DNA of 64,000 bases from Spiroplasma endosymbiont of Clivina fossor (lineage in GTDB: Bacteria; Bacillota_I; Bacilli_A; Mycoplasmatales; Nriv7). A program made the position numbers and the translations under genes. The stretch covers positions 1,981,694-2,045,693 of the forward strand of contig NZ_OZ035006.1 of assembly GCF_964031115.1 (NCBI RefSeq), read 5' to 3'. Below, piece by piece: positions 36,001-46,883 of the stretch. The notes under the pieces are model-generated. The model did no database searches. It saw only the letters and a list, made by a program, of their open reading frames with translations, and had not been told where the DNA came from. How positions within the stretch are numbered: the stretch's first letter is position 1; every line of letters begins with the position of its first letter.

Positions 36001-36146
36001 TTAGTTTACCGGTTAATTGACAGTGGTGACATATTATAGTAGGGATTGCTATTGAGTTAGTAGTATATTTGGTATCATATTTTGTTGGTGTTTTTAAACT
36101 TCATCAACAAAGTATTGTGCAAAAAATTAAGGAATTGCAAGAATAG
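33096..36146 (+). CDS. large FtsX-family ABC permease, 1016 aa
   Basis: Membrane partner of the preceding ATPase. One N-terminal transmembrane helix (VQFFGLIVLIFLSVTVF) is followed by a long external domain, then two FtsX-type bundles of membrane helices, the first around 33-35 kb (VISTTFLFLILLIVFVIIIF) and the second at the C-terminus (IIAIIIAIIIFFATTISVVI). The phrases GLLKAIGYRD and VFQTLGYKIHEV are the conserved FtsX cytosolic motif. About 12 TGA codons act as Trp. GGAG ribosome site precedes ATG 33096. Substrate unknown; mollicute versions of this size are commonly linked to lipoprotein handling, which is only inference here. Confidence 0.85.
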
Positions 36147-36213
36147 AATTTTTTAATGTATAATTTAAATAATGCGAAAAAAGCAGGGTAACATATTTAA
36201 AAGGAGTTTAATA

Positions 36214-39200
36214 GTGAAAAAAAGGCAATGACAAGGTTTTAATCTTGGAAAACTCAAAAACTATTACATTCTTAAAAACGCTTTTAAATCAGTTTTAAGA
36301 AATAAGATTCAAATGATTGGGCTAATTCTTTTAATAGTGTTAACGGCAGTTATTTTTACTTTAATGTATACAACAACACAAAGAATTAATAATTCTTATG
36401 AGAATTTTATTACGGCATCTAATTTACATCATTTTGTTGTTGATTTAAGAAATAAAAATCGGATTCCGGGAAAAGAAGCTGATGAAACTGATGTTAATAT
36501 TCAAAAGGCATTAGTTGAGAAAACTGCTTATATGCAATGAGCAATGGAAAAAGTCAGACTTGCTAATGAAACAAATAATAATTTTGTGTTTGCATATCGT
36601 GAAGGACGAATGGTTTCTCGTGTTATTGATAATAATGTAAGTTTGTTTAAAGTTATTGCTTATGATATTCAAAATACGATTGATAAATTGGTTATTACGG
36701 AAGGTCGCAATATTGAAACTGAGCAGGAAGTGGTGTTATCACCTGAATTTGCTAATGAAAATAAATATCGTGTTGGTGATATTATTTGTTTACAGTCAGA
36801 ACAGTGTGATGTTAATAATCCTGATAATAATGCTTTAGAAATTATCGGACTAGGAACTTCTGTTGATTATATGTTTCCCCAACTTGATTTAACAACGCCA
36901 ATTCCTAATCAAGCGCGTGAGGGGATGGCATTTGTTCGTCCTCACCAATTAGGACTTTTTAGTCCTAATAATACGCAATTAATTGAAAAAGGTATTAAAT
37001 GACAATATAATAAAAGTGTTGAAAAAATTTCGTTAACTTCTGAAGTTGATCGTGAAGGATATTTTGTTGCTCAGTGAGGTGCTGGTAGTGAACAAAATAT
37101 TTCCTTAATTCAAAGACAATTACAAGATTATTTTCTTAGTAATGATGGTAATAATAATTTTGTATTTGTGGCTAATGATGCTAATTATGCTGAATATGAT
37201 TTTAGTGGTCGTGTTAATACGCTAAAAACAATTTTGGTTGCTTATCAAATTATGGCAATTGCTTTGCTATTAATGGTGCTTATCATTGCGGGATTTGTGA
37301 TTGCATTAGTAACAAAAAAACGAGTTCAAAATTCTCGTACGCAAATTGGTGTTTTAAAAAGTTTAGGTTATTCTTCGTTTAGTATTGCCCAAGGGTTTTT
37401 AGTATATCCATTAATTGCTGCTATTATTGGGGGAATTATTGGATATTTAGTTGGTATTTTTTTACAAATTCCTATTATAAGTGTATTTAATTGATATTTT
37501 ACGCTTCCATTAGGGAAATTTAGTTTTAATTGGCTATCATTATTATTTTCAATTGGTGGAACTTTTCTTTTATTAGGTTTAATAACAATTGTGGCCTCAA
37601 TTTGATATATTAAAGGTAGTCCTTTGAAATTACTGCATCCCGAAGAAAATATGGGGGCAACGATTTTAACAAGATGATTTAATTATTTAAATCGTGGCAA
37701 ACGATTTACAACGCGGTTTCGTTGAGCAGTTTTTTCAAAATCAATTATGAAAATGTTAACAGTAATGATTACAATGGTTTCAGTAACATTATTATTAACA
37801 TTTTCCATTACGGGACCAAAAGCTTTACAAGATATGCGAACTGCAACTTATAAGGGAATTAATTATGAATCAATTACTGAATATGAAACTCCGATTTGAA
37901 ATTCAATGCTTTCATCATATGGTGTTTATAATCCAGAAATTAAAAATAATCAACAAGGGATTGATGGTGATCTTTATTCACCAAAATTAATGGTTGAAGA
38001 GAAAATCAAGCCGAATGTAAAACGATATCGTCCGACATTGGTAGAATTAGTAAAACTCTCAACTTTAAATTATCGTCTTTTTGATTTAAATTTTTACCTT
38101 AATTCAATTTTAACGAAGTTAGAACCAACAGCGACATTAACACCGTTTAAAAATATTACTTGCATGCTGGCGGTTGATGGTTGGAATGATAAAACAGAAG
38201 CCGAGCAGGCAAAATATGCAATTACTGATTGTATCATTATTGGTACGACAAAAAAGTCGCCTTATTTTGTTCGTAGTAAGTTATCATCATTAGAATTAAC
38301 TTTAAGAAAAATTGAAGTTAGTTTAGCAATTGATATTTTGCAATCGGGAGATTTAATGAATCCTACTGCAGAATTTACTAATGGTAATCCGTTAACTTTA
38401 CAAGAAAATAATGGCTTTATTGATGAAATGAATGTTGCTGCTACTAATGATGCTGATTATAAAAACCGCTATGATGTGGTGTTAAAAATTTATGAGGAAA
38501 TTAAAAAGCGACTTAATAATGGTCAAAGTGCTAGCCCAAGTGAAAGTGATGAACAATGAAATCGGTATTTAAATAAGGTAATAATAAAACTGAAAGCAAT
38601 TGCTAATGATTGAGGAGGGCTTACTAAAACCTTTAATATTCAATTTGGATTGACGCCCTATAATCCTGATGAAGATGAGTTAGCAACTTATTTTAAGCCT
38701 AATATTGAAACAATTTCTCGTGGTAATATTACCTATGAAAATAAAAAAATGTTAAAGCTTAAAGCTTATGGTATTGAACGAAGTAGTAAAATGAATCTTT
38801 TGTTAGATAAAGATAATAATAATCTTTTAGAAACAATGTATGAAAATCATTCGCTTAATGCGGAAATTGTTCCTGTAGTTATTAATCAAACTATTGCTAA
38901 ACATTTGCAAATTAATCAAGGTGACATTTTAGATATTAATCCTAATAAACAATCATTATATTCTAAAACTGCTACGGCTGATAGTAAAATTGTTGACCTG
39001 AAAAAATGACATTTAAAAGCATTAAGTACTGGTTTCCAAGAAGTGACAAATAATGATATTGCAGAAGAAATCGGATTGTATTTTTCAATCGGTGATGTTC
39101 CTTCAGCAATGTATCAGAAAATTACTAGTGGTGATGTTTATATTAAAACTGAAGATAATCAAAATCAAAAAATGCGCGTTATTGGTATCCAAGAGGGTTA

Positions 39201-40047
39201 TGGTGATCCTAAAATGTTTTTACCTAAATATGATGCTGATGTGATGCTGGGTTATATTGAAAAAGGTAAAAGTTGAGAGCTTTCAGAACATTATCAGAAA
39301 ATTAAAGATATATTTCAAGAAGTTACTCACTTTGTTAATGATACAAGCCCAGAATTTAAGCAAAGATTTCCTAATATGACTTATGATGAGGCTGTGCAGG
39401 CGATGTTTCCTTTGTTTAATACTAAATTTTCATTAAATAAAAATATTACTGATATTACTGATAGTATTAGTGTGGCGCAAATGTATGGTGATTTTACGCA
39501 GTTAACATTAAATGGTATGGTAACTAAGGATGAGATTTCTGGTGATTTAGTTCAAAAGTATATTGGATTAGGACAAGGAGCAATTGCTTTTGCAATGCCG
39601 ATTGCAACACATCAATCGGTATTTGATGAAATTAAAGGGATTGCTGATTCAATATTATGGGCTTTTATGGCGATTTCTTTATTAATATCATTTGTGACAA
39701 TTTTAATTACTTCTAATATAATTATTACCGAAAATAGTCGGTTAATTGCAACAATGAAAGTTATTGGTTATAGTGATTATAAAATTAATTGATTAACATT
39801 AGGAATGTATTTACCCGTTGTGTTTGTTGCCTTTGTTATTGGTTTTCCTGTGGCGTGGGTAATTATGAATCAGTTAGTTAATTATTTAGCATTGAATTCA
39901 ACCTGAGTTATGCCATTTTACTTTAATTGAGGACTAATCTTTGCGGTTTTAGTGATTATTTTAACAATTTATGCGATTACATTTGTTGTTGGTTGATTTA
40001 TTTTAAAACGCGTCAATCCAATTGAAGCTTTAAAAATAAATGATTAA
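36214..40047 (+). CDS. second, very large FtsX-family ABC permease, 1277 aa
   Basis: Same design as its neighbour but longer: N-terminal helix (KIQMIGLILLIVLTAVIF), external domain, a helix bundle (ALLLMVLIIAGFVIALV, with IGVLKSLGYSS), a second large external domain of about 600 residues, and a last bundle (ILWAFMAISLLISFV, with MKVIGYSDYKI). It ends NPIEALKIND, matching the family end P.EALR. GTG 36214 follows AAGGAG. 67 bases separate it from the first permease, so one operon with the ATPase is likely. Reads cleanly for 3.8 kb when TGA is Trp, so it is under selection. Confidence 0.85.
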
Positions 40048-40097
40048 TTTAAATATTTAAATTAATTGCATAATAAAATAAAAAGGAGTTGGTTTAA

Positions 40098-40361
40098 GTG
40101 AGAAAAAATTTAATCGTTTTTTCTTTGTTAGGAACATCACTAGTAACACCTAATTTAATTAATTATCAACTGAGTAATCGTGAAAATATTAGACAAATGA
40201 AAGTATATCGGGATATGAAAAAACATTATATTAATACAAAGTTTTATGCTGAACATATACAGGATGTAAATCACACACAGTTATTAGACAATGCTTCTCT
40301 TAATTGATTTCATAATACCATATTTTGTATTATTAAAATTAAAAAAAGAATTTTGCAATAA
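40098..40361 (+). CDS. small secreted protein, 87 aa, probably 3'-truncated
   Basis: Starts MRKNLIVFSLLGTSLVTP, a signal peptide, then a charged region (RENIRQMKVYRDMKKHY). GTG 40098 is preceded by AAAAGGAG. It follows the ABC permease by 50 bases and may be a substrate or a surface protein of that operon. Its last 26 codons overlap head-on with the end of the minus-strand phage-like gene at 40284, where sequence character changes, so the native C-terminus was probably lost at a rearrangement near 40300. No family recognised. Confidence 0.6.
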
Positions 40362-41309
40362 TTTAAAATTATTTGTTAATATATTAATTTGTTTTTGTAA
40401 TTTTGCCGAAAAATCAGCAGTTGTAGCATGCGTATAATCTCCCTCTTGAGGATTGGGTTGTAAAGCGTTTGGTGGTAAAGTACCAATCTGCTTTGGGAAA
40501 GACACCGTTAAAGTTTCTGTTTCATGTTCATAATCAGAACTTGCATATTCTTCAATAACTAAATTAGTTACAGGACCTCTAAGATTAGGATTTTGGGGGC
40601 ATGTGTAATCCTGACAGCGACTTTGAAAAAATTTTAATTGTTTTTTTAAAGTAAAATTATCATTAAGTCTATCCCCTACAACTCTATCTATCTTCTCATT
40701 TTGAACGACTTTGCTTAATTTAATATCAGCTTCAATCCTTTCGGCATATTCTTGATTAATAGCATCAATTCGTTCATTTTTTTCTTTTTCTAATAACTTA
40801 TCAACAACAAATTTACTGTAATACAAACCTAAATCAATCATATTAGCATCAACTGTATTTTCATCATTATAAGAAATTAAGAAATTTTTTAATTCTGTAA
40901 AATTAGCTAATGCTTTAACTCTTTGTGGAATCATATCTTGAGTATTATTTGCTAGAGTAGAGGCAATATAACTTGTACTAGAAGTATTCAAATTATTTGT
41001 TGCATCAACAAAAAATTCAACTGGAACTCTGTTAAACACTCAATGTTCAATCAAAATATAAATCATGTCCATTACGGTTTCTTTAATTTCATCAGGAAAA
41101 GTAGTAAATTTTCACTTGTTAAAGATAAAGTCAAGATACATGTTACAATCATTTTGAGCTCTTAAAGCGAAAGTTTTAAATCAATCATCAAAATTAGTAA
41201 AATTTAAATCTTTATATTTAGAAGGTATAGCATCTAAGGTTCCAGTAAGTGGTTTAATAGTATGATAACCATTAATGGTTATATTTGGTCAAAGTTCTTT
41301 TAAGAGCAT
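40284..41309 (-). CDS. hypothetical phage-module protein, 341 aa
   Basis: Begins MLLKELWPNITINGYHTI and is soluble, with an acidic and coiled-coil-prone middle (KLLEKEKNERIDAINQEY) and several cysteines (SRCQDYTCPQNP). No signal peptide or membrane helix. ATG 41309 lies 6 bases after the stop of the upstream gene at 41316, so the two are coupled. Frame is intact with four TGA-coded Trp. It is the last gene of the minus-strand cluster that starts near 45968. A structural (virion) role is possible from position but not shown by sequence. Confidence 0.6.
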
Positions 41310-41315
41310 TTTTTA

Positions 41316-41660
41316 TTACTTCCGATTTAATTTTTTATTGATAGTAGTAATTTTTTTAGTTATTTGTTTTTGGATCATATTTTTAGCATTAATTTTCAAA
41401 TTAATATTTTTGTTTTTAACAAGTGGTCTAACAATGCGGTTTTTAACATTTTTTCCAACAATTCCCTTACTCAAAACACTATCAACGGCTCAATTAACAT
41501 AGTTGTCTTTATTAAAAATTTGATTTAAATTTTCTTTAACTTTAAATAAATTTCCTTCTTTATAACGGTCATAAGTTATTTTTAAAAGCGGAGTTAAAAC
41601 TCGATATAACTTTATGCTATTGATGTAAAATTCTTGAACATTTGCTGGTAAAAATGGCAT
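41316..41660 (-). CDS. hypothetical basic protein, 114 aa, phage module
   Basis: Starts MPFLPANVQEFYINSIKLY; the second half is strongly basic (KNKNINLKINAKNMIQKQ) and could bind nucleic acid. Its ATG overlaps the reconstructed stop of the upstream gene in the string TAATG, a classic coupling arrangement, but IS-B copy 3 now separates the two (insertion point 41670). With that insertion the gene has lost its coupled upstream translation and has no own ribosome binding site, so expression is doubtful. Confidence 0.55.
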
Positions 41661-41670
41661 TAAAGACAAT

Positions 41671-42738
41671 AGACTTCTTGCAAAATTAATATGATAATTA
41701 TAATTTTTAAATTTAAAATAAATATAAAAGTGTTATTAAAATAATTTTTAGATTATTTTTACAAATATTTTGTCATTAAAACATAATAAAAATTATTATT
41801 TACAATAAAAAAAGACTGAAATTTTAAATTATCAAATATATTTAAACTAATAGTTGTAAATTATAAATTGAAGCTATTAAATTAAATCTTAAAGCAAATC
41901 TTTTTCTACGATTTCGATATTTTTCACTAATAATTTTAAATTTTTTAAGTATAGCAAAAACATTTTCAATAACAATTCTCATTTTTGAAATTCGCTCATT
42001 ATTTTGCTTTTCTTCTTTATTTAAAGGGTTTTTCTTTGATTTTCTTTTAGGAATTAAAACATTATGATTAATTTTTTGTATGCCTTGATAACCTAAATCC
42101 ACTAAAACAGTTGTTTCTGGTAAAAATTTAATTTTTGAATCTTTTAAAATTTTAAAGTCATGGTTTTTACCATAAGAAAAATCAGAACTAATAATTTTTT
42201 TACTATCTTTTTCAATTATAACTTGTGTTTTTATTGTGTGTTTTTTCTTTTTTCCTGAGTAGTGCTGTTTTTGTCTTTTTTTGGGCGTTGGATTTGGCTT
42301 TCAGTTACATCAATTATAACAGTCTTATCTTTGAAATAATCTTTTAATAGTGATTTTTGACCAGTAAGTTGTTGAAAATTAGGGTGTTTTATTAAAGTGT
42401 CTTCAATTCATTTGATATTTCTATAACAACTACTTTCACTAATATCATAACTTTTTGCAATATGAAAATAAGTTCTATATTCTCTTCAATATTCTAAAGT
42501 CATTAAAATACGATTTTCTAATGATAATTTATTGGTTCTTCCGCGACGAAATCTCTTTTTTAATTCTTCTATTTTTAAAATTTCTAGCATTTTATTAAAA
42601 GTAGTATGTTTAATACCAGTTAATCTTAAAAAATTTTTATCACTTATTTGATTATTTTTTTTAAATTTCATTTAAATTCCACCTTTTTATTAAAAACAAC
42701 AATTCAATTATATTTTAAATTAATTTTGCAAGAAGTCT
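41671..42738 (-). mobile_element. IS-B copy 3 (IS5-like), 1068 bp
   Basis: Complete, with ends AGACTTCTTGCAAAATTAAT and target duplication AAT (41668-41670, 42739-42741). Inserted within the last few codons of a phage-module gene. Confidence 0.93.
41842..42671 (-). CDS. IS5-family transposase of IS-B copy 3, two frames
   Basis: MKFKKNNQISDKNFLRLTG start at 42671; the first frame passes VIIDVTESQIQRP and the A7G slip site near 42275-42281; second frame ends at 41842. All catalytic residues present. Sequence agrees with copies 2 and 4. Confidence 0.75.
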
Positions 42739-43131
42739 AATATATTATACCTTTAATTTTACCCCAACCAATTGATCAACCACTTTCATACATATAAAAT
42801 TTAAAAGGACTAGATGCAGTTATTAATTGTTGTAATTTTAAGGGAGTAGTAATTATTGGTCCTATTGGTGGATATTCAGGATTTTGGTAGTAAATTGTAA
42901 TCGCAATATCTGTTAGTATTCCTGTTGGTTTAACTTTGACTGCAAAAAAGACATCAGATATTAATGGTAATAAAGTACCATCGGTAATTATTTTCTTTTG
43001 CACTCTTGAAATAATGTTCTTAAAATTTGTATATTCTTGAATTTTGGTTTTAGTCTTTAATTCTATCTCTTTAATGGTTTCTCTTACAGGCTCAAACACT
43101 TTATTTAAACCTTTTTGAATTTGATATGTTG
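42739..43131 (-). pseudogene. phage-module protein, truncated by IS-A and interrupted by IS-B
   Basis: About 130 codons remain, reading SPTYQIQKGLNKVFEPVRE then LLPLISDVFFAVKVKPTG, NPEYPPIGPIITTPLKL and MYESGWSIGWGKIKG. The N-terminus is lost where IS-A copy 5 abuts at 43131. The last codons lie beyond IS-B: removing IS-B and one AAT/ATT restores a TAA that overlaps the next ATG. Function unknown; not recognised. Confidence 0.6.
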
Positions 43132-44236
43132 GTGATAATTTGATAATTTTAAAAGGCTTTTATATAAAATTACTATTTTTACTTTAACTTTTTTATACAT
43201 TAAAATATAATACCGCTGTTTGTTGGTTTGGAGTTAAACCCTTATGTTGGTATTTTCATTTTCAGAGATTTAAATAATTTTGAATATTAGTAAAACCTAA
43301 ACCATGATAATGAATTAAGGCTTCTTTAAGACTAGATTGTAATTTACTGATTTTATTTAAGTTACGAAACTAGCTTCAGGATTAATTGTTGTTTTAGTTA
43401 CACATAAAGTAGAATTTGTTTGTTTTGCTACTAAAAAATATAATTTTTGCATATCAGAAGTAATAATTGAATTTTCGTTAATTAATTCTTTGTTCATATT
43501 TTCAATAACTCATTGTTTTTGTAAACGTTTGGTGTTTGTGGATTTAACATAAATATTGTTATTATTATCAATTGCCATTTGAATACAGCATTTAGTATTA
43601 GTTGCGAATGATGGGTCAAGGTGAATTCTTCGTGGATCAGTTTTATATTTGAAATTTCCTTTATGGATTTCTTTAATAAATGTTTCATCGATTTGGATTT
43701 TACCAGATAATTTTTTAAATTTTAATTGGGTATTTTCTAATTGTTTTGATTTCATTAATTTTTGACGATTATATCAAGCAGTTTTTAATGTAGTTTTAAT
43801 AAAACGAGAAATTGTTTTACTAGATTGCCCCAGCAATGAAATTTGAATCAATAAATTTCATTGTTCATAATTTAAATGACTTCAATAAATAAAATAATTA
43901 CGAAAAGCGTCAAAACTTGCACGGCAATTTTTACATAAATATTTTTGTTTTCCTTCTGAATTATGTCCATTTTTAACGCAATGGTAAGATTCACATTTAG
44001 GGCATTTAAATACCTTGCGCTCTAAATTTTTGATCAATTTCATTTAAACGTTTTTGTTTTTTTATTAATTCTGCTTGTTGTTTGACTTTTTCATAAAATT
44101 CTAAAAATTGATCATCTGTTAAAGTATTTACTAGTTCTTGAATTATTTTTTCCATAATTATTATCCACCTCTATCATATTAAAATATACCTAAAATTAAG
44201 TATATTCAATAAATATCAAGAGTTTTCAACAAAATT
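43132..44236 (-). mobile_element. IS-A copy 5 (IS1595-like), one end lost
   Basis: Left end AATTTTGTTGAAAACTCTTG (inverted, at 44236) is present, but the other terminal repeat is missing at 43132, where the sequence enters inside the element. Separates the phage-module early genes from the rest. Confidence 0.85.
43193..44155 (-). pseudogene. IS1595-like transposase, frameshifted (IS-A copy 5)
   Basis: Three differences from intact copies: an extra base giving GCATTTAAATACC (about 44005-44017) that stops the frame before the zinc ribbon, a 3-bp insertion (HLDPSFATN), and a lost base in GTTACGAAACTAGC (about 43363-43377). The first defect is shared with copy 6. Confidence 0.85.
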
Positions 44237-44239
44237 AAA

Positions 44240-44582
44240 AAAATTTTTTTAAATTTTTTAACCTCAATGCTAAAAAATGTTTTGTGGGTGGTCTTATTTG
44301 GATAATAACGATTGTGTAATTTTCTCTCAATTAAAATAATATCATGTTCTTTTAATTTTAAGAATTCTTTTTGCAACTTTTCTTCATAATAGAGAGCGTT
44401 GTGTAGTTAAGACCCGCCCAACTAACTTGAACATTAACAACTTTAACAACAACACTACTAATAGCTATTTTTTGCTTAAATTCTGTGATTTTGGGAATAT
44501 CTTTTAAAATAACTGTCAAATTTACAAAATTAACATAGTCAATTACTTCATTTTCTTTTTTAGTTTTTAGTGCTTTTAACAT
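44240..44582 (-). pseudogene. SSB-like single-stranded DNA-binding protein, frameshifted, truncated
   Basis: Starts MLKALKTKKENEVIDYVNFVNL, with an OB-fold-like pattern (SSVVVKVVNVQVSWAG, then NYTTL). Around 44395 the frame shifts; the continuing frame gives YYEEKLQKEFLKLKEHDIIL, the region matching the SSB core where the strand after the L45-type loop lies, and KTFFSIEVKKF. IS-A cuts the end at 44237. Start overlaps the resolvase gene by 23 bases. Placement next to a resolvase fits a phage recombination module. SSB assignment moderate. Confidence 0.5.
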
Positions 44583-45003
44583 TTTGTTTTACCTCATTAC
44601 CCAAAAAGTATTGAATATGCTTTCACGCATCGTGCTCGTGTTTGGTAAGTTTTAAGTTTCCTTTGTAAAAAAATCCTTTCTTTTTAGAAGACTCTTGTCT
44701 AAGAAAGTGCCAATGATATTTAAACCTTAAAAGACTGCTTATTGTTCCAATAAGTTCTGAGGTTGCTAAAGGATTGGTAATCGTTCTACCTTTAGTTAAG
44801 AAAAAATTTTCAATAATAAACAATGGCTTAAAATTTTCTATTCTTTTAAAATTATCAAATAATTTTTTAATTTTAAAAATTGCTTGTTCAACGCTTTCAG
44901 AAATTATTGTTTCGTTAAATTCAATGCATGAATTTTCAAAATTCCAAAGAACAATACCAGTAGAACCGATTCCTGCGGGGTCAATTCCAATTATATAATT
45001 CAT
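44560..45003 (-). CDS. RuvC-like Holliday junction resolvase, phage type, 147 aa
   Basis: Resolves branched DNA during recombination or packaging. The RNase H-like fold is clear: GIDPAGIGSTG (Asp8), FIIENFF (Glu65) and KHEHDAWKH (Glu123, Asp125), the four acidic positions expected for RuvC. At 147 residues it is slightly shorter than chromosomal RuvC (about 160), and mollicutes generally lack ruvC, so with the surrounding small genes a phage origin is more likely. TGA-coded Trp in the last motif. Starts 11 bases after the stop of the preceding small gene. Confidence 0.75.
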
Positions 45004-45014
45004 AAAATAAATAC

Positions 45015-45089
45015 TTACCTTATGACAACAACATTTTTTCGTTGAGTAATCGGAAGCGGTGAACCACGCCTCAATAAAGATTTAGACAT
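45015..45089 (-). CDS. very small basic peptide, 24 aa
   Basis: Reads MSKSLLRRGSPLPITQRKN and ends VVVIR. It has a good Shine-Dalgarno (AAGGAG) placed inside the end of the upstream gene, whose stop TAA lies one base before this ATG, so coupling is likely. Too short for any family call; real gene status rests on the ribosome site and packing. Confidence 0.45.
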   Translation of the reverse strand: MSKSLLRRGSPLPITQRKNVVVIR

Positions 45090-45090
45090 A

Positions 45091-45336
45091 TTATATTTTT
45101 CTCCTTATGTGTTCTCAGCAAAGAAAATGAGTACATTTTTCTTGGGGCACACAGCAATTTTGATAATCATAATTTTTTTTAGTTTTTCGCTTACAATAAT
45201 TTTCTATTCTTTTAAACTCACATTGCAATGCTTTTTCTTTTAATTGACAATTAACTGCTTTTAACGCTGTAATTAATTCTTTATAAGAATATTTTTGGCG
45301 TAACGCTTTAAGTCAATAAAAATGTTTGTTTTCCAT
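45091..45336 (-). CDS. hypothetical Cys-rich small protein, 81 aa, phage module
   Basis: Starts MENKHFYWLKALRQKYSY and contains six cysteines and many Lys; the motifs NCQL, QCEF, NYCKRK and NCCVPQEKC could bind metal. Its start overlaps the end of the upstream gene by 29 bases. Small cytosolic basic proteins of this type are common in phage early regions; function unknown. Confidence 0.6.
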
Positions 45337-45580
45337 TAATTAATCTTCCTCAATTAATTTCTTTATAAATAATTCATTTCTGCGGACGAATGGCTTTTTT
45401 CTTGTAATAAATTACAGTTTCTAATGAGTGTACTTTTCTTTTAAAATTAGGATCATTACGCGAAAGCCCATAATAGCGTTCTACAATTTCAGCAACACTA
45501 TCATAAACACCGACTAACTCATTGGTTTCGCAAGAATATATTACATAACAATATTTTTTAGCCATTTCGTACTTGTTCAA
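45308..45580 (-). CDS. hypothetical small protein, 90 aa, phage module
   Basis: Reads AKKYCYVIYSCETNELVGVY and DSVAEIVERYYGLSRNDPNF, resembling small homing-endonuclease-associated or NUMOD-like modules that place a helix after a short sheet, but this is only a pattern impression. ATG 45565 (MAKKYCYV) may be the true start instead of the upstream TTG at 45580. Overlaps the next gene by 29 bases. Ends near GKQTFLLT. Confidence 0.55.
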
Positions 45581-45590
45581 GATTTAATAA

Positions 45591-45968
45591 CTAATTTAAA
45601 TCAGTTTCTTTTAGTCATTTGGGAATAATATAATTAAAATTAATATCTTTATCAGCTTCAGATTTTTTAATATTTTCTAAAAATTTTTGTCGATTTTTAA
45701 TTTTAACTTCTTCATACAAATTAATAATTTCTTGCCCCTTAATGGTTGTAATTTTCTGTGCACCGTTGGTATCATACTTAATAACTTCATAATCATTTTC
45801 TGTAAAAATACCGATCACCATCTGATTTGCATATTTAATTGATGGGTATACTAGTTTGCGAGGAACTCAAGAACCACCACCACTATTGGGAATTGATAGT
45901 AAAATCGCATTTGTTGTTTCAGCAACAATATATTTTTTATTCAAAAATAAATTTTTTAAGTTAGTCAT
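45591..45968 (-). CDS. hypothetical protein, 125 aa, first gene of phage module
   Basis: Starts MTNLKNLFLNKKYIVAETT, then LLSIPNSGGGSWVPRKLVYP and a charged helix (YEEVKIKNRQKFLENIKK). ATG 45968 follows a clean GAGGAG site. No family recognised. It lies directly downstream of the inverted-repeat region (46047-46126), so it is probably the promoter-proximal early gene, and the genes after it overlap each other as in a phage operon. Confidence 0.6.
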
Positions 45969-46046
45969 TATTTATTAACTCCTCATATCAATAATTTTTT
46001 GATTTTTGTAAAAAAATAATATCTATCCTTCCTTATATACAATTTC

Positions 46047-46126
46047 CTAGTTAGCTAACATAATTAACTATCTAAATAAATCTATGTTAACTCTCTTATG
46101 TTAACTAAGTTATGTTAGCTAACTAG
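46047..46126. promoter_or_regulatory. inverted repeat and TATGTTAAC iterons upstream of the phage module
   Basis: CTAGTTAGCTAACATAA (46047-46063) and TTATGTTAGCTAACTAG (46110-46126) are exact inverses 17 bases long. Between them TATGTTAACT occurs twice (46083 and 46098), making at least four related sites in 80 bases. This is the pattern of repressor operators or replication iterons. The rest of 45969-46338 has one more hairpin and no gene. Confidence 0.7.
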
Positions 46127-46158
46127 GTGCGAGAAATGCTCGAAATTACCAAAAAGCA

Positions 46159-46178
46159 TTTTTAGGCACACCTAAAAA
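46159..46178. terminator. small hairpin TTTTTAGG-CACA-CCTAAAAA
   Basis: Perfect 8-bp stem and 4-nt loop, between the lipoprotein gene and the phage module. Could be a weak terminator on either strand. Confidence 0.4.
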
Positions 46179-46338
46179 GTGTTCTCATATTTACAACACA
46201 ACTTTTTAAATAGAATTTAGTTTTTGTTCGAACAAGTTAATAAATTAATAAAGTTAGTTTAATTTTATTTAATTAAAATACCTCCCTTAAAAAATTATTG
46301 TTAAGAGATGTATTTCTTACTGGTCTAAAATGTCTGTG

Positions 46339-46788
46339 TTACCTTACAGGGGGGGTCTTAATTTCAACATCATTATTTTTAATAAAATCTTGTAAAACTG
46401 CTTTTATTTTATCGAAAATATTCATACCAGCAACTTCTAAAGTTTTAGGTACTTGATAGTCGGGTTTTGAAAAATTATGATGTTCTTTTGTTAATACTAA
46501 ATTTTTAATTGCATCATCAACAAAGTAGTCATTTAAATCATTAAAATTATTTTGTAACGCTCTTTTTAAAATCTCATTTGGATTTCATTGTTTAGTTCGT
46601 GCCAAAATTAACGACTTAGCAATTAATTTTGATTTATTAACATCTAAAGTACTAACATTAATCCCATTTGTGGTAATAATCTTATCATTAGCATTATTAC
46701 TACAAGCTATTGCTGGTAATAATGGCCCACTAATAATTGTTATTGTCGCCACTAGCTTTAATAACTTTTGCATATTCATTAATTTCAT
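46339..46788 (-). CDS. lipoprotein, 149 aa, unknown function
   Basis: Starts MKLMNMQKLLKLVATITIIS with a hydrophobic leader ending PAIAC-SNN, a spiroplasma-type lipobox, so the mature protein would begin at Cys and be lipid-anchored outside the cell. The mature part is short and charged (KSKLIAKSLILARTKQW, KNLVLTKEHHNFSK). ATG 46788 was preferred to upstream codons because GAGGTGA stands 6 bases before it. The 3' end (six G in a row, 46349-46355) is unusual for this genome. No homologous family known to me. Confidence 0.7.
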
Positions 46789-46883
46789 ATATTTCACCTC
46801 ATCCAAATGCAAATTTAGTCAATATTTTTTAATTTACATTTTTTTCAGTAGAGCACATATTGTTTTTATTTACTAATATTTGA

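Noticed and set aside
44774..44998. Plus-strand frame of 74 codons
   Set aside because: Antisense of the RuvC-like gene, whose catalytic residues are conserved on the minus strand.
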